Position numbers and translations under genes: made by a program. This document shows, in pieces, positions 23,225-37,027 of a DNA stretch of 64,000 bases; position 1 is the stretch's first letter, and each line of letters opens with the position of its first letter. The stretch is from assembly GCA_050084985.1 (NCBI GenBank), contig JBITNC010000001.1, forward strand, positions 153,326,001-153,390,000, given 5' to 3'. Source of the DNA: Nageia nagi (lineage: Eukaryota > Pinophyta). A model generated the notes under the pieces. It ran no database searches and had not been told where the DNA came from. It was given only the letters and a program-made list of their open reading frames with translations.

Positions 23225-26200
23225 ATTTTGTGAGGGACATATTTGATGAGGAATAATAGTATAAATAATAATAAAAAACCTTTCTAAGGTATCTAGGATA
23301 AAGTAATGCTTTAGATGTATTTAGTAAATGTCATTAATGTTTATGGTTGTCTTGTAAAATGTTTTCCTCATACCATGTTCTTGAACCATGGCATTCGTTA
23401 AGGTCCTTTAATATTTATAGTTATCTTGTAATAGTGTGTCCTCAATACCATGTGTATAATACCATGGTATTCATTGTAATCTTACCTATTTATAGGTTTC
23501 TCTTTATAATAAAATGCATTCTAAATTTTAATCCTATATCATATGGAATTAAAATCCAAAATGCATTTCATTACAAAGAGAGGCCTATAAATAGGCATTT
23601 ACAAGAATGAATACCATGGTTTGAAATTAAAGTGATATGGAATTAAAATTCAAAGTATATTTTTTCACAAAGATAAGCAAATAAATAGGCATTTACAAGA
23701 ACAAATACCATGGTTTAAGAACATGGTATTGAGGATACAGTTTTACAAGATAATTGTAAATATTAAATGAATTTAACTAAATATTTATAAAGTATTATTT
23801 TACCATAGATACCTTAGAAAGGTATTTTATTATTAGTTATATTATTATTCCTCATCATTCCTCCCAACAACAAGAGCTTTGGTCCCCAAATCTTAGGAGG
23901 AGGGGTTGAGAAGAAATCCTAAATGATCAAGATATAAAGCTATTGACGTTGATGCAAGCTCTAAAGTTGAAGGATGGAGTAATGTAAGAGAGATAAAATA
24001 ATGACCACATAATTTTTGGAATGTCAACTATGATTCTTTTATCCTCAAGAGTAACCATAAATAAGTTCAAGGAAGGATGGTTCATGGTAGAATGGAACTA
24101 TAACTCTAAGTGATAGAGTACTCAATGCATATGCTATGCAATGTCTAATGAATAATGGTGATATTCATAAAGAGAATTCCAACAATTAATTTTTATTCAT
24201 AAAGAATCAATAGAACACTACAAAAAAATTTGAAAAATGGAAGCATCAAAATAGTGTGAAGACCAAGTATCTTGAAAAGGGAGCCTAACTACCAAAGGAA
24301 GGATGTAAAGGGAGTCCTTCAACTTGAATCCATGGCATAAAATTTTATTTAATGATGGAATGATGGAAAAAGGAGGAGCTCAAAAGTTAAATACCAACAC
24401 TTCATAGTATCCAAAATTGGACTTTAAATGACAAAGATAAAACATTATGAGGACTTCATTAATTAATGAAAAATAATTAACAAAATAGATCCACCATAAA
24501 TGAATGGCAATCACAAGGAGTAAAAAAATACAAACTATACCATGCAACTAGTTATTGCAAATTTCTTGATGTAAAAAATCCTACAAAATAGATAGCATGC
24601 TAAATGGATATATAAGGAAGAAGTTATGATAAAAGCTGCTTTAAAATTGAAAAATGTAGCTATAATCCCTTTAAAAATAGCCAACTTATAAAAGCCATAA
24701 ATTTTGATCTAAAGGTATTTTATTATTATTTACATTATTATTCCTCATCATTGCCATCTCCACCCCTCCATCTTCTACATTTTGGGTTCACCTCATTCAT
24801 CCCCTATTTCTCCTACTCAAATTTTCCTCTACATCATGTAGGACCCCTTCACACATGTTGGTCATCATGCATTTCCCTTTCATGGTTATTTTTTGACTTA
24901 CCAATATTCTCTTTTTTTTGAAGATATTTGTTGTGACATTTCTCTTATCAACACATGATCCATGGCATTTCGGGATTGAAAACTGATACCTTATCATACT
25001 CACTTTCATGAACCCTTACATTGCCATGGTAATCATTTTTATGTTTGTATGGATCGTATATGCATCATGCATCATCTTTTCAAGTTCTCATTATGGATAT
25101 ATTATATTCTTTGGTAGTATACATGTCTCTTTCTTGGCCAAATCTCATCCCATATCCACACTATGCACCTACAATACCCTCTCACCTAGTCTACAATGTG
25201 GTTTCCTATATGGAATTGTTCATTCCCATCACCTAATCATGGTCTCTTCACTAATGTAGATGTGCCCTCCATGATCAATCCTTTACAATGCTTGACATAG
25301 TCCTCAACTCATCCTCTCATTAGAGTTTGTATCCCCTTTGAAAATCCATTAGTGGAACCATCCTATAATGCTGATTGATATGTATTATTAGTATCCATTT
25401 TGTATTTTCCCACTTAAATTTGCAAATAAATTTGGTAATTTTCAATTTTGAAGAAGTTTTTATCATAACTTCTTGCTTAGACCTTCATTTGGTATACCAT
25501 TTATTTTTTTAGCTTTTTCACTCCAAGAGCTTCATAACAAGTGGGTCTCTTTCATTAATCAATGAAATATTTATAAGCTTTTATATTTATCATCCAAAGT
25601 CTAATTTTGAATCTATTTGTAGCATTAGTATTCAAATTTTGAGCTATTCCTTTTGCCATAATTCCATCATCAAAGAAACGTTCATGCCCTAGCTTCAGGT
25701 TGAGGGACTCTCTTTGCATCCTTCCTTTGGTAGGCAAGCTCCATTTTTGAGATACTTGGTCTTCACATTATTTTGATGCTTCTATGCTTCAAATATTCTT
25801 GTAGTGTTCTATTGGTTCTTCCATGAATAAAAATTAATTATTGGTATTCTTTTTACGACTATTGCCATTATTCATTAGGTATCTCATATAATATGCATTG
25901 GGTACACCATCACTTGGAGTTTTAGTTCCATTTTACTATGTCTCTTCATTCCTTGGACTTATTTATAGTTACTATTTAAGAGAAAAAAGTCATAGTCAAT
26001 ATTCCAACAATTATATGGTCATCATTTTGGCTCTCCTACACCACTACATCTTTTTGTCTTTTGAGATTGCATCGACATCAAACACTTTGTATTTTGATCA
26101 TTTGGGTTTCCTTCTCAACCCCTTCTCCTAAGCTTTGGGGACCAAATACCTTGTTTTTTGGATGAATGATGGGGAATAATAATATAAATAATAATAAAAT

Positions 26201-26465
26201 ACCATTCTAAGGTATCTAGTATAATATAATGCTTTAGAAATATTTAGTTAATGTCATTTAATGTTTATGGTTATCTTGTAAATCATCCTCAATACCATGT
26301 TCTTAAACCATGGTATTCATTAAGGTCCTTTAATATTTATGGTTATCTTGTAATATTGTTTTTTCAATACCATGTGGATAATACCATGGTATTCATTATA
26401 ATCTTTCCTATTTATAGGTTTCTCTTTGTAATAAAATGCAATCTAGATTTTAATCCCATATCAAT
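23225..26465. mobile_element. Complex of LTR-like repeats in direct and inverted orientation
   Basis: A ~290-bp module with a TATA-like CCTATAAATAGG and repeated ACCATGGTATTC words occurs three times: 23,235-23,540, inverted at about 23,590-23,870, and 26,165-26,465 in the first orientation. Its outer edge is TGATGAGGAATAATA. Inside it, about 23,870-24,640 is a diverged inverted match to about 25,450-26,160, including TTTGGGGACCAAA-type edges. A further end fragment lies at 24,710-24,755. The modules look like LTRs of one old family, rearranged or nested so that a large hairpin-like structure with ~1 kb arms results. No transposase or RT domain is seen. Confidence 0.6.
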
Positions 26466-29400
26466 ATTGATCACTTTTATGGTGGATTTTGTTCAATATT
26501 TTTTTTAATGCTAAAGAGTTGAAATAGCTCTCAATAATTTAGTGACACCTCATGAAAGGTTCCAAAATAAATTGGAGGATGGAATATCTAGATTTAGGGA
26601 GGGCTAATTATTTGTATTCAACTTACCTTGAAGGTTACTATTTTTCTACTAACTTAATAAAAGAAAAATAGCCATGGTGCAAAATAATTCAAGGTATCAA
26701 GAAAATTTTACTTTTCTTTTACAACCATTTAATTCACCATGCTAATTAAAATTCATAAAAATATCCTTGCCTACAATATTACTTGAAAAGCATTCTTGTC
26801 CTTGAAAATTTCTAAAATTGCTAGTGTCATCTTTAATCAAAGGGTTAAGATATTTAAAATCAATAATATGAGACTTTTTTTAATTATTCTCATAGATATC
26901 ACATTTTTTGGTGACTTCTCAACTTGTCATAATACTTGCAATTCATAACATACTAAAAAATAATATTAATCTCAAGTATGAAAGTAACTCAATCATTAGA
27001 TGTCATTTAAAATACAATTAGGTTTTTCATACATGATTATCCAAGAAGCAAGTATGACAAGGTCATTACAAAATGGTGGATCATCATTTGCATTATTAGC
27101 CTCCTCATCATTATCACTACTCAACCTATCATTTTGAGGTGCTTTGCACTCCTCCTACTTGGGAAACACTTCATATATATCTACATTATTTGCTATATGT
27201 ATCCTTGTATGAGAAACTAGTCTACATGTTAGTATAACCATTTGTCTCCTTCCAAACTATCACATAACATAGTCTAGTATATAATGTTCAAAAAAGGTTA
27301 GGGATCATTCACCTAATAGGGGTAAGGCTATATAGGGTCTATATATGACATCCCCTACAAATGAGAAACATGTAGTGTATTAGTCAATAATTATATATTA
27401 ACCATATACATAAAACTAATTAACTATTTAGAAATAACTTTTACTATATGATAGGTTGAATATAAATTTATGTCATACTTCAAGTCCTTTGTACTATCAA
27501 CTGAGTTTACCATGCCTTGCCCATGTAAACCATGTGGGGTTATCCATCAGTACCACTAGTATTAGAAGGTCTTGGGATCTACAAATGCATAAATGTATGC
27601 CCAACACTATAGTAAAAATGAATGTGCTATACTTATCCCACTCTTTTGAACCATAACAAAATTATAAAGATCAAGATACAACTAAGATAAAATGGATTCC
27701 CATATAAACCTAACATCCTGACATATTTGGTGGAATACATGAATGATCCCAAGTTGAAACACCTCATGATTGTTATTGTGATGCATAACAAAATCAATAT
27801 TATTATAAATAATACATTAGATAATAGGTATCTACAATAATGTAAAGGTTCTTTAATAATAATAATACCCTAATCTATAGTTAATGATATTTAATAATTA
27901 GGGTTTATAGTTAATACCATTATTGTATGTGAATGCTTTCTAACATTGTATTTAAACCCTTGATGTTCAATAATACAGTCATTCTGGATTCTCTCCAATA
28001 GGGTATCAAAGATCCATGGTAAAGATCCTTGTTTTTCTATGAGTTAATTCTCTTTACTCCATCTTCCCTCAGAATGATTATAAATGGAAAAATAATGGAA
28101 TTAGAGACTCTTATTTTTTTTGTACCAAACCTACCCTCTAGGATGGTTATTGCATTGAAAGCTTAAGAGAGAATGATGTAAAGAGATTTTCCCTACAAAT
28201 CCATCCACCCTACCTAGAAAAACATTTAGGTGTTGATATATTTGTAGACCATATTGCTTTGCTAGAAATAATCTACAAAATCACACCAAAGTTAAAGATT
28301 AATTTGTTGTGAAAAGAGAGATTTTTTTTGAGTGAGGAGTTTTGAAAAGCCTAAGAAATATATAAGAGGAGAAAATTCAAAGCTTAAAGAGTAGTATGGA
28401 TATGAATTTGCAATTTAAAGGAAATACTATACAAGGAAAAATAATGTCCAACAACTCAACCACACTACCTAAAACCACTCACTTGATCTCTAATAGTGAT
28501 ATTTATATTATTTGGTTGTGAAGAGATTGCATGACTATGAAAGCACCTACAAACCTAACACACAACCTCCAAAATCACTCTCATTACAAATGTTAATCTC
28601 TCTCTATAAAATATCAAGTTATCTCCTTCTTTTCCCACCTCCAGTATACATGCTTCTTGTAAACACCCACACCCCCTACATTGTATCTAAATGCACAACC
28701 CACCTTCCCATCATGACCCCTCTAAGCCTAGAATTTTCCATATGCAGCCAATGAAAATGATGCATTCCATGGAAAAGTGAACATTGCTATGTGATATTAA
28801 TATTCATATCATTTGGTGGTTACATGCTAAATACAATAGAAAATAAGCCAAAGGCTATATTAAATAGTCAACACAACCTCCTATTCTCCATGTAACAACC
28901 AACTCACCCATCATTCCAAAACTCAATAGCACAATGTTGCTTCTTGGATGAGATCCTCTCCTTCGAACCTAAAAATAATAGTGCCCAACCTCTCCCAATT
29001 ATTTAGAACAATTACTATCTACATTTGCAAAGCTCTAAATTTCAAAAAAACAAATTCTACTACTATAAAAGAGATAGTGTAGATTGCATTCCAAAATCAT
29101 TTTGAATATAGCTTTGGTTAAGAAGTTCAATAGCATCCAATGAAATTCAAATATTAAAATTATAATTCACTTAAGATTAGAACTTATTATTTGTAAAAAC
29201 TAAAAGTATTTGGTGAAAATTCAAATTTAAATATTTGGAATATTCCTTCCAGCTTCAAAAATAATCAATCAATTTAGATATGCACATCAAATTTTTAGCA
29301 CACATATTTACCTACAGATATTGTACATCCTATAAGGTAAATATTTTTCATTGCATATATTAATATTATACACATCATAGGGATCAAATATCATGCATAA

Positions 29401-30020
29401 TAATTATGATATGCTATGATTTACAAAGGTCCCTATGGCTTATCAATGAATCAAGTAAATCATTTCCTTACTCTTACCAATTCATTCTTGTAAACAACTC
29501 ATCTTTGGTTACCTAGGATCTCCAACTTGACTCCTAGGTTTATTCAACCTATAACTTGTGTCACAATAATCTTGAAGATAGCATCAAATCGACATAAATA
29601 TTGCATATAACCTAGGGAAACTTTTAGTGGGCTATTTGGCTAATCATGGCTATAATTTGGGATTCCTAATTTTTTATTTGGCTAATATAATACATAGTCA
29701 CTCCCACATTAATACCAAAATTTGATAATTTCTTTTAAAATATTCATCATGGTAGCCAACAATTCTATAAGTATTTTTAATTTTTAAAAATATATTAGCC
29801 TTATATTCTAATCCTATTTGGTGAATTTTCACCTTGAAATTTAAAAAAATAAAATTAATCTCATCGAAATAGCCACCTATAGGTTAGTATATATATATAC
29901 ATGTGTAAATCTCATCCCATACCATCAATTCATCACATCATAGATGAAGCTAAAACTTTACATATAAATCTTTTCTTAGTCATGAGTTTTTATAAGATTG
30001 TAATTGATTTGTAACATTTT
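26466..30020. other. AT-rich intergenic DNA, no identifiable gene
   Basis: Only short ORFs without family signatures occur, for example 27,456-27,656 and 28,512-28,754 on the plus strand. No RNA gene or clear repeat boundary was recognised. Confidence 0.45.
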
Positions 30021-30930
30021 GATCTACAAGAAGTTTAGTTACTTAGGTTCTATAATGAGTCTAGAATCTCCCTCATTGCATTTAGTTCAAATAATCCATT
30101 CTTCTATTCCATTAGGATCCTTTAAATATACCATCAATCTGAAACCTCCATGTATAAGTAAATTATGTTTATACTTGAATATTCAAAATTCTTTATAACA
30201 AAAACATGGATAAATGAACTGCATTTACACCAAAATTGTATAAATGAAGTACATTTACATAAAGTAAATGAATAAGATTTCTACCCAAATTGATCAAAAT
30301 AAACTTCATTTATACCCAAACTTGTAAAATTATTTATAACAAAAAATGGATAAAAGAACTGCTTTACACCAATAATTTATAAAAGAAATCAATTTATACA
30401 AAGTAAACATTACACCCATTTTAATCTACAATAAGTTTAACTGGTCAAGTTCTACAAGTAGTCATGAACCTCCCTCATTATATTTGGTCCAAAATCTCCA
30501 TTATTGAATTTGCTCTAAATCCTCCAAATTAATGATTGGTCCAAAACCTCTATGTATAAACTAAATGTACTTACATAATATAAACAAGCAATGTTTACTT
30601 CCAAACTAGTTTAACCAATCTACATTTACACCAAAACATTTAAAATTCTTTATAATAAAAAATGGATAAATTCATTATGTTTACACTCATAATGTACAAA
30701 TGAAGTGCATTTACAAGAAGTAAATGAATAATGTTTACATCAAAATCAGTCTAAACAAACTATGTTTATACTAGAACTTACAAAAAATTTTACAACAAAA
30801 AAGATAAATAAATTACATTTACACAAGAAATTTATAAACAAATTGCATTTGTAAAAAGTAAATGAATAAAATTTACACCTATTTTTAAATGCAATAAGTT
30901 CTGAATGATTTACAATTTTTTTTTTTGCCA
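30021..30930. repeat. Higher-order tandem repeat (~400-460 bp unit)
   Basis: Each unit consists of block A (starting ATCTACAA-AAGTTTA; 30,021, 30,423 and a partial at about 30,885) plus two diverged copies of a ~140-bp block B (near 30,187, 30,330, 30,640 and 30,785). Block B carries CTTTATAACAAAAAATGGAT and AAAGTAAATGAATAA words. The arrangement A-B-B-A-B-B-(A) implies that B duplicated first and the whole A-B-B unit later. No coding function is visible. Confidence 0.7.
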
Positions 30931-31089
30931 ATTTCTACATTTATTTTTAAAATATGTATAAAATTCACCTACCAATTTACATAGTAGATTTATTTTTCTT
31001 GTTAATTTAGCCATCATTTCTAATTAGGTTTCAAATAAATTCACCAAAATTTTATAATTCACTTAAGATATTATAAGTCAAATATTTAT

Positions 31090-32560
31090 AAGAATTCATT
31101 GCCAATCATTGAAGTGACTTGAAGAGATTCTTGAGCCATAATGATAAGTTTTAAAGTAAATTAGAGAAATCAAATTGCAAATTAGAAATTGTAAACTCAT
31201 TAACTAGACTCTACAAAATAAAAATATCCTTTAAAAAAGGTTTAAATTAACCTTATTTTAGGCTCTAAGGCTAACATTTACCCTCATTCTACAAGATCCT
31301 TAATTTTCAAAAGTCACTTGGGTTATTATTTTTTTAGTTTTTGAGCCTCTTATCTTTCATGAATAGTTGAATATAGTTTTTCATTTTAGTTTAGATGTTG
31401 GATTCTAAATAATGGAAAGAATTTTTATAATCATAAAGGTTAATCCTAACCCTTATCAAGTTCAAGATAAGTATCAATCTCCCCAAAACCATTGAGTTTT
31501 TATGAGCCTTTTGGGAAGGAATTCATAATAAAATTAAAGGGTTAAAACTTATCAAATATGTGTACAAAGTATCATCTTCCTTATTTTAATTAGATATATT
31601 TAGATTTAAAACTATGATACTTAATTGTTAAATCTTACCTACCCTAGTTTGTAGCAAATTATCTTATTGCCCCATCTTAGTCATATTTAACACTACATCA
31701 AACTTGGGCTTTGACAACAGTTCTAATCCACTATGATAGGAATTTAATGGTAGTTTTTTTCCCATATTATATGAGGGTGTAGTAATTTTAATTTGTTAAT
31801 TACAATCGCCTTAGTATCTTCATACAAAGGTGGGTACTAAAGCATTATCTTATAATACATATGACTATTATCTTAAGGTGATATTTTAGTAATAAAATAT
31901 ATAAAATTATAATAAAATAATATAGGTATGTAACCATCATAGTATATAATATGAATTTGGTTATAAAACACCATATCATGATTGTATTTGTAAAAACAAT
32001 ATAGGCTAGCAAGATGATGCTTACAAGTTTACCTAAAATTACACTCATTTCTTATCAAACATAGGTTTGCAATGCAATGCTCATAAGTCTTTGAGGAGTG
32101 TTTCATGTATATCAAAGGACTTACATGCATAGAACATTCTCTCATTTGGATTTATCATTCTCAATTTGGAATTTCCATTCTGATCATGGGAGGTGACCTT
32201 CTTCAAGTATAACTTGTTGAATGTTCTCAAATAAAATAAAATGAAACTTTATAGGAGTTGATGTAAAAAGGAGGACTCCAACATTTCTTTAAATCCTTTA
32301 GAGGTTTTAACACAAATATTTCTTAGCAAGTACTCCAAACATGGAATAATGACAAAGTTGTAGTTAAATACTTTGAATTCAAATTCAATTCATGGAAGTT
32401 GAAGCAAATGCAATAGGTATCAAACCAAAAGGAAAGGGAGTAAAGACTAAAGATAAACAAAGTAAAAAGGATATAGAGTAGTTTGAGACGAAATTCGTAA
32501 AGATTACAAAGTTATATGGAAGGTATCACATAGAAAGCCTTTCCAAATTTAGTTCAAACT
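31090..32560. repeat. Right arm of the dispersed inverted duplication
   Basis: This is the reverse-complement counterpart of 1-1,525. The plus strand at 32,370-32,560 carries the same gag-like fragment that the left arm carries on the minus strand, with several stops. Similarity stops abruptly near 31,090 on the inner side. Confidence 0.6.
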
Positions 32561-34562
32561 TTGTAAGTGATTATTAGGTACATCATACTACAAGGTAGAT
32601 ATAAGATGATTTTGGACTATCATTTTGCACTTATGAGTCATTTTTGTAGCGTAGAAAAGGTTATTTTCCTTTTCTTCTTAGCTAATTCATTGTAAATTTC
32701 TATCTTCAATGCAAGTAAATTATATAACATAGTTCCCTTGCACTAGGGATTTATTTTGATTGTTTATACTCATGCTTTGATAGGCAAACTACCTAGATAC
32801 ATCCCTAAGATTGACCCAAATTTAGGTTCTTACCTCTAGAGATTTGAATCAAATGAATATATACCATCAGCTCTAATATTTAAGAAATGGAGGTCATTTG
32901 GTAATGTGGTGTATTCTGAAGATCATCAAGGTACAGTGAATAAGTGGAAAGAATCCACACATATAGTGGCATCCAATACTTGAAGAAATTTGGAGTGAAA
33001 AATACCCATGCCAAAGTGAGGCAAAGTAGTTAGAAGCACCTAAGCAAGGAAAAGACATAATAACAACAAAATTATGGGAATTTTGGAATTGATACACAAG
33101 CTAAGTATATATGCTACAATATTTACTTTTTGTCATTTAACTACATTCAGTGGATTATGCTATGATGTAATCAGTTTATGGTTATTTTATAGATATATTC
33201 ATAGATTATGATTATTTTGTAGACATATTAATAGCCTCTTATACTTAATGTATTTTCATAATGGCATATATTATAAGCATTGATAGACATACATTCAAAA
33301 TTATATATAATGTAACTATTGATAGACATGAATTCAAAATATTGAATGCAATGAATAGTTGTATAACAAAAAAACATCATAATATTTGAACAAATGGAAT
33401 ATGCATACATTAATATAGATAGCATTAAATTTTTTAGTGTCTTATATCCATGTAGCCATGTAGGTATAGTGAAATAGGTTTATCAATACTTCAAATTCAT
33501 GAATGAACCCATAATGAACTAGTATACATTTATGGTTAAATGCACCCATAATGCACCTATATTGTCTTACCTTATCTAAAGATACTTACATGAATTTTTT
33601 CTATAACATTAACCATGAATACTTTAGGCATGGGATGCAATATGTAGATAACATTTATAGCTTGTAATTAAATAATGTGGAATCCAAAAAAATTATACCA
33701 TTTTCTCCATGTAAGCTTAAAGTGAACAATTTATAATACATTTTTATTAGTTTTGTTCGATATCTACATGAAATAAAAATACTTTATAAAAAGCATGCCA
33801 ATAAAACCTGATGTTATAATGTGGACTTATTTTCTTGATGCTTATATATTTCATTACAAAATGGGGCATGGAAATTCAAGGATAAATAACTAGATATATT
33901 TTTCTCTCATGTGTAGTTATGATAATAGCCTTGATAAAAATTTATATTAAATATATCTATGTTAAAATTGACATAATTTCCTTCATTTTTCCCATATTAC
34001 CCATCATGTTAAAATTGACATCTCAGAGTGCACTCATTTATGTTAGGGTTTAGGTGAAAATTGAAAAAAAATGAGGTTCCATGTTGGCATTTATCATTTT
34101 TCTTTTATCTTTTTCCTATCTGATGATCACTACAATTTTTCTTTGCATTATTATTGATCTCCTTGCCCCTAGCAATTGGATTTTGGTTACTTACATGCAA
34201 AGATGGTGGATGACGCATACATACTATGGATATGCCTCTAACTAGGCACAAGGGACACATTACCAAGTACCTTCATAGCCTTCCTTTTGACCATGCGAAA
34301 ATACTTTATTCCTTTCTATTTATTTTTCAAAATTTAATTTCATTCATTTGGAATTTTCATCCAAATTTTATTTTATTATGAAAATCTTATGGCATATTTT
34401 AACCTTTTATTTATATTTTTTTTTGCTCCCTAGCTAGGTCATTTAGGTTTTAACTTTGCTATTTCCCTTTATTAGTTAGTTTGCATTTTTTCACTCATAT
34501 AACTTTGGCTAAATGCAAGTTTTAGTTTGATTTCTCATAATTATTAATGTGAATTTGGGTTT
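32561..34562. other. AT-rich stretch, no gene
   Basis: A short two-copy tandem repeat (TTGATAGACAT-ATTCAAAAT) lies near 33,278-33,345. Otherwise nothing recognisable was found. Confidence 0.4.
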
Positions 34563-36170
34563 TTGATTTTCCAAGATCAAAAAGTTATAATTATGGATGG
34601 AGCCATGTCTACGATTTCTTTGGAGAAGGCTAGGGAGTGGCTTAGGATAAATCATGCAGATGATACCCTCATGAGATTAGGCTTGAACAATCTTGTGGTT
34701 TTTGATCATGTGCAACATGGCCTTCCTCTTCTCATAGCCTTAGTAGAGCATTGGTACTAGGAAACCAACACATTTCACCTGCCCCTATGTGAAATGATAA
34801 TGACTCTTTAGATGTGTATCGTATATGGGGTATTCCAATTTATGGGTAGCTAATATAGTATATCAAGGTTTTAGATAATGAGGATTAGTAGTGGTATGAA
34901 AAGTGGCTCATAGGAGAGGAGAACCATGATTGGGAGCATAGGGCCTCTAACTTGCATAAAGCATGCAAGTTTTCATCCCTCACTAGGCATCTAAGGCTTC
35001 TTATTGCCTCCATTATTTCTAGCTATGTGTTTTTGAATAAGAGTAGTTAGATATTTCCTTTAGGGATGGTTGGATAGTTAGGACATACTCCTATTATTAT
35101 GGTGTAGTATACTAGGATATACATAATTTACTTTTCATGGATAACTTAAACATCATTATTTCTCATGCAAGTTTGCTACAAGTGTATTCATATGAGAAGA
35201 TGGTTGTGATCTCACTTTTGGGACTCCCAAGAGCTATGGAGAATACAAAATATATAGCATTGACATGTTAGGTTTCTAGGCTTCATGGATACTAGTATCC
35301 ACACACATTATAGGCAAGGTGATGGGAGATTGATAAACTCCATCTAAGGAACCTAGTGTGGGTATCATATGTAGATTATATTTGGGAGGATACCTACTAG
35401 CTTGCATGGGTGAGGTAGCCATGCTTCCTTTAAACCAAAAGGAATATTCTATAGCTATACTTACCATAGTGAATGCTAAGGCAACTCAAAATTCATTAGG
35501 TTATTCCCCCTACCCTAGTATAGTACATCCCTTAGAAAGTGGAGAGGGATGCCCCACCAGGGGTCCAAATTATGCCTACATGGGTGACTACATGAGAGAA
35601 GCCATGCAATGCAAACCCCATAAAACCCATGGTTATGATCCCAAGAATATTGAGTGGATATACAACATGGTGGATTATTGTGATACCAGCCCCACTAGGC
35701 ATGGAAGAGGATGATGAAGATAAGGAGATGGTTGTTGCTCCCTTGAAGAGGTATTTTTATGAGGATAAGAAGAACATGGATAATGCCATGCATGGATTCC
35801 TAGTACAAGATAATTCATCCATACAAGCACTAAGGTTAGAGGCTTTGGGTGAGGCTATTCCACTTGTATTAGTAGGTAAGACTTTATTATACACTTTTAG
35901 GTTTATGACTTTTTAACTTTTGGTTAACATACTATGGATTAGTAACTTATGACCTCTATGTATTTAAAGAGAGATGGCCACCTAGATCACTTCACTAGAG
36001 GATTAGATTAAGATATTATATCCTTTTGAGGTGATGGTTCTTGACCTATAGACACAACTATCCACCCTACAGTCCATACTTGTAGTGAGGGATGGACAAA
36101 TAGCATACATGGATCAGTCCATGAAGAGGTTACAAGAGAGGGTGGACATGCCTCCAACAAATGAGTAGTG
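34563..36170 (+). pseudogene. Plant mobile domain (PMD, MAIN/MAIL1-like) protein pseudogene
   Basis: Seen: from the ATG at 34,593 the frame encodes LPLLIALVEHW, a stop (34,758), ETNTFHLPLCEM, then after a frameshift near 34,808 LDVYRIWGIPIYG. This succession (W-E-T-FHLP-GEMT-TL-DV-I-GIPI-G) is the core of the PMD family. Further fragments are GEVAMLPLNQKEYSIAILT (35,410-35,470) and a helical C-terminal stretch near 36,050-36,165. Known: PMD proteins occur as host nuclear factors that help silence transposons, and as passengers in plant transposons. This copy has many stops and at least one frameshift and cannot make a full protein. I see no terminal repeats that would decide between host gene and transposon passenger. 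Confidence 0.72.
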
Positions 36171-36434
36171 AGCCCTTATTCAATAGATTATGATAACATA
36201 GAGAAGAGGGATAAGGATATTATTGTACTTAGAAGAAAATATGAGATGACCAAGGTAATCATGACCTCTCATGATATTAGTTCTAGTGATGTGTTAGGTG
36301 GGATATCCATTTTTTGATAGAGTAGAAATAGTAGTGTTAGTATGAGAGTATCTATACCTAGTGAAAAAGGGATTAGTAGTAGTATTGCATGCCATAAAGG
36401 TGTATTATGAGACATGATTCCACCCATTTTTGAT
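36171..36434. other. Spacer between PMD pseudogene and microsatellite
   Basis: No gene is recognised. It may be the decayed 3' part of the PMD pseudogene. Confidence 0.35.
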
Positions 36435-37027
<593 letters not shown>

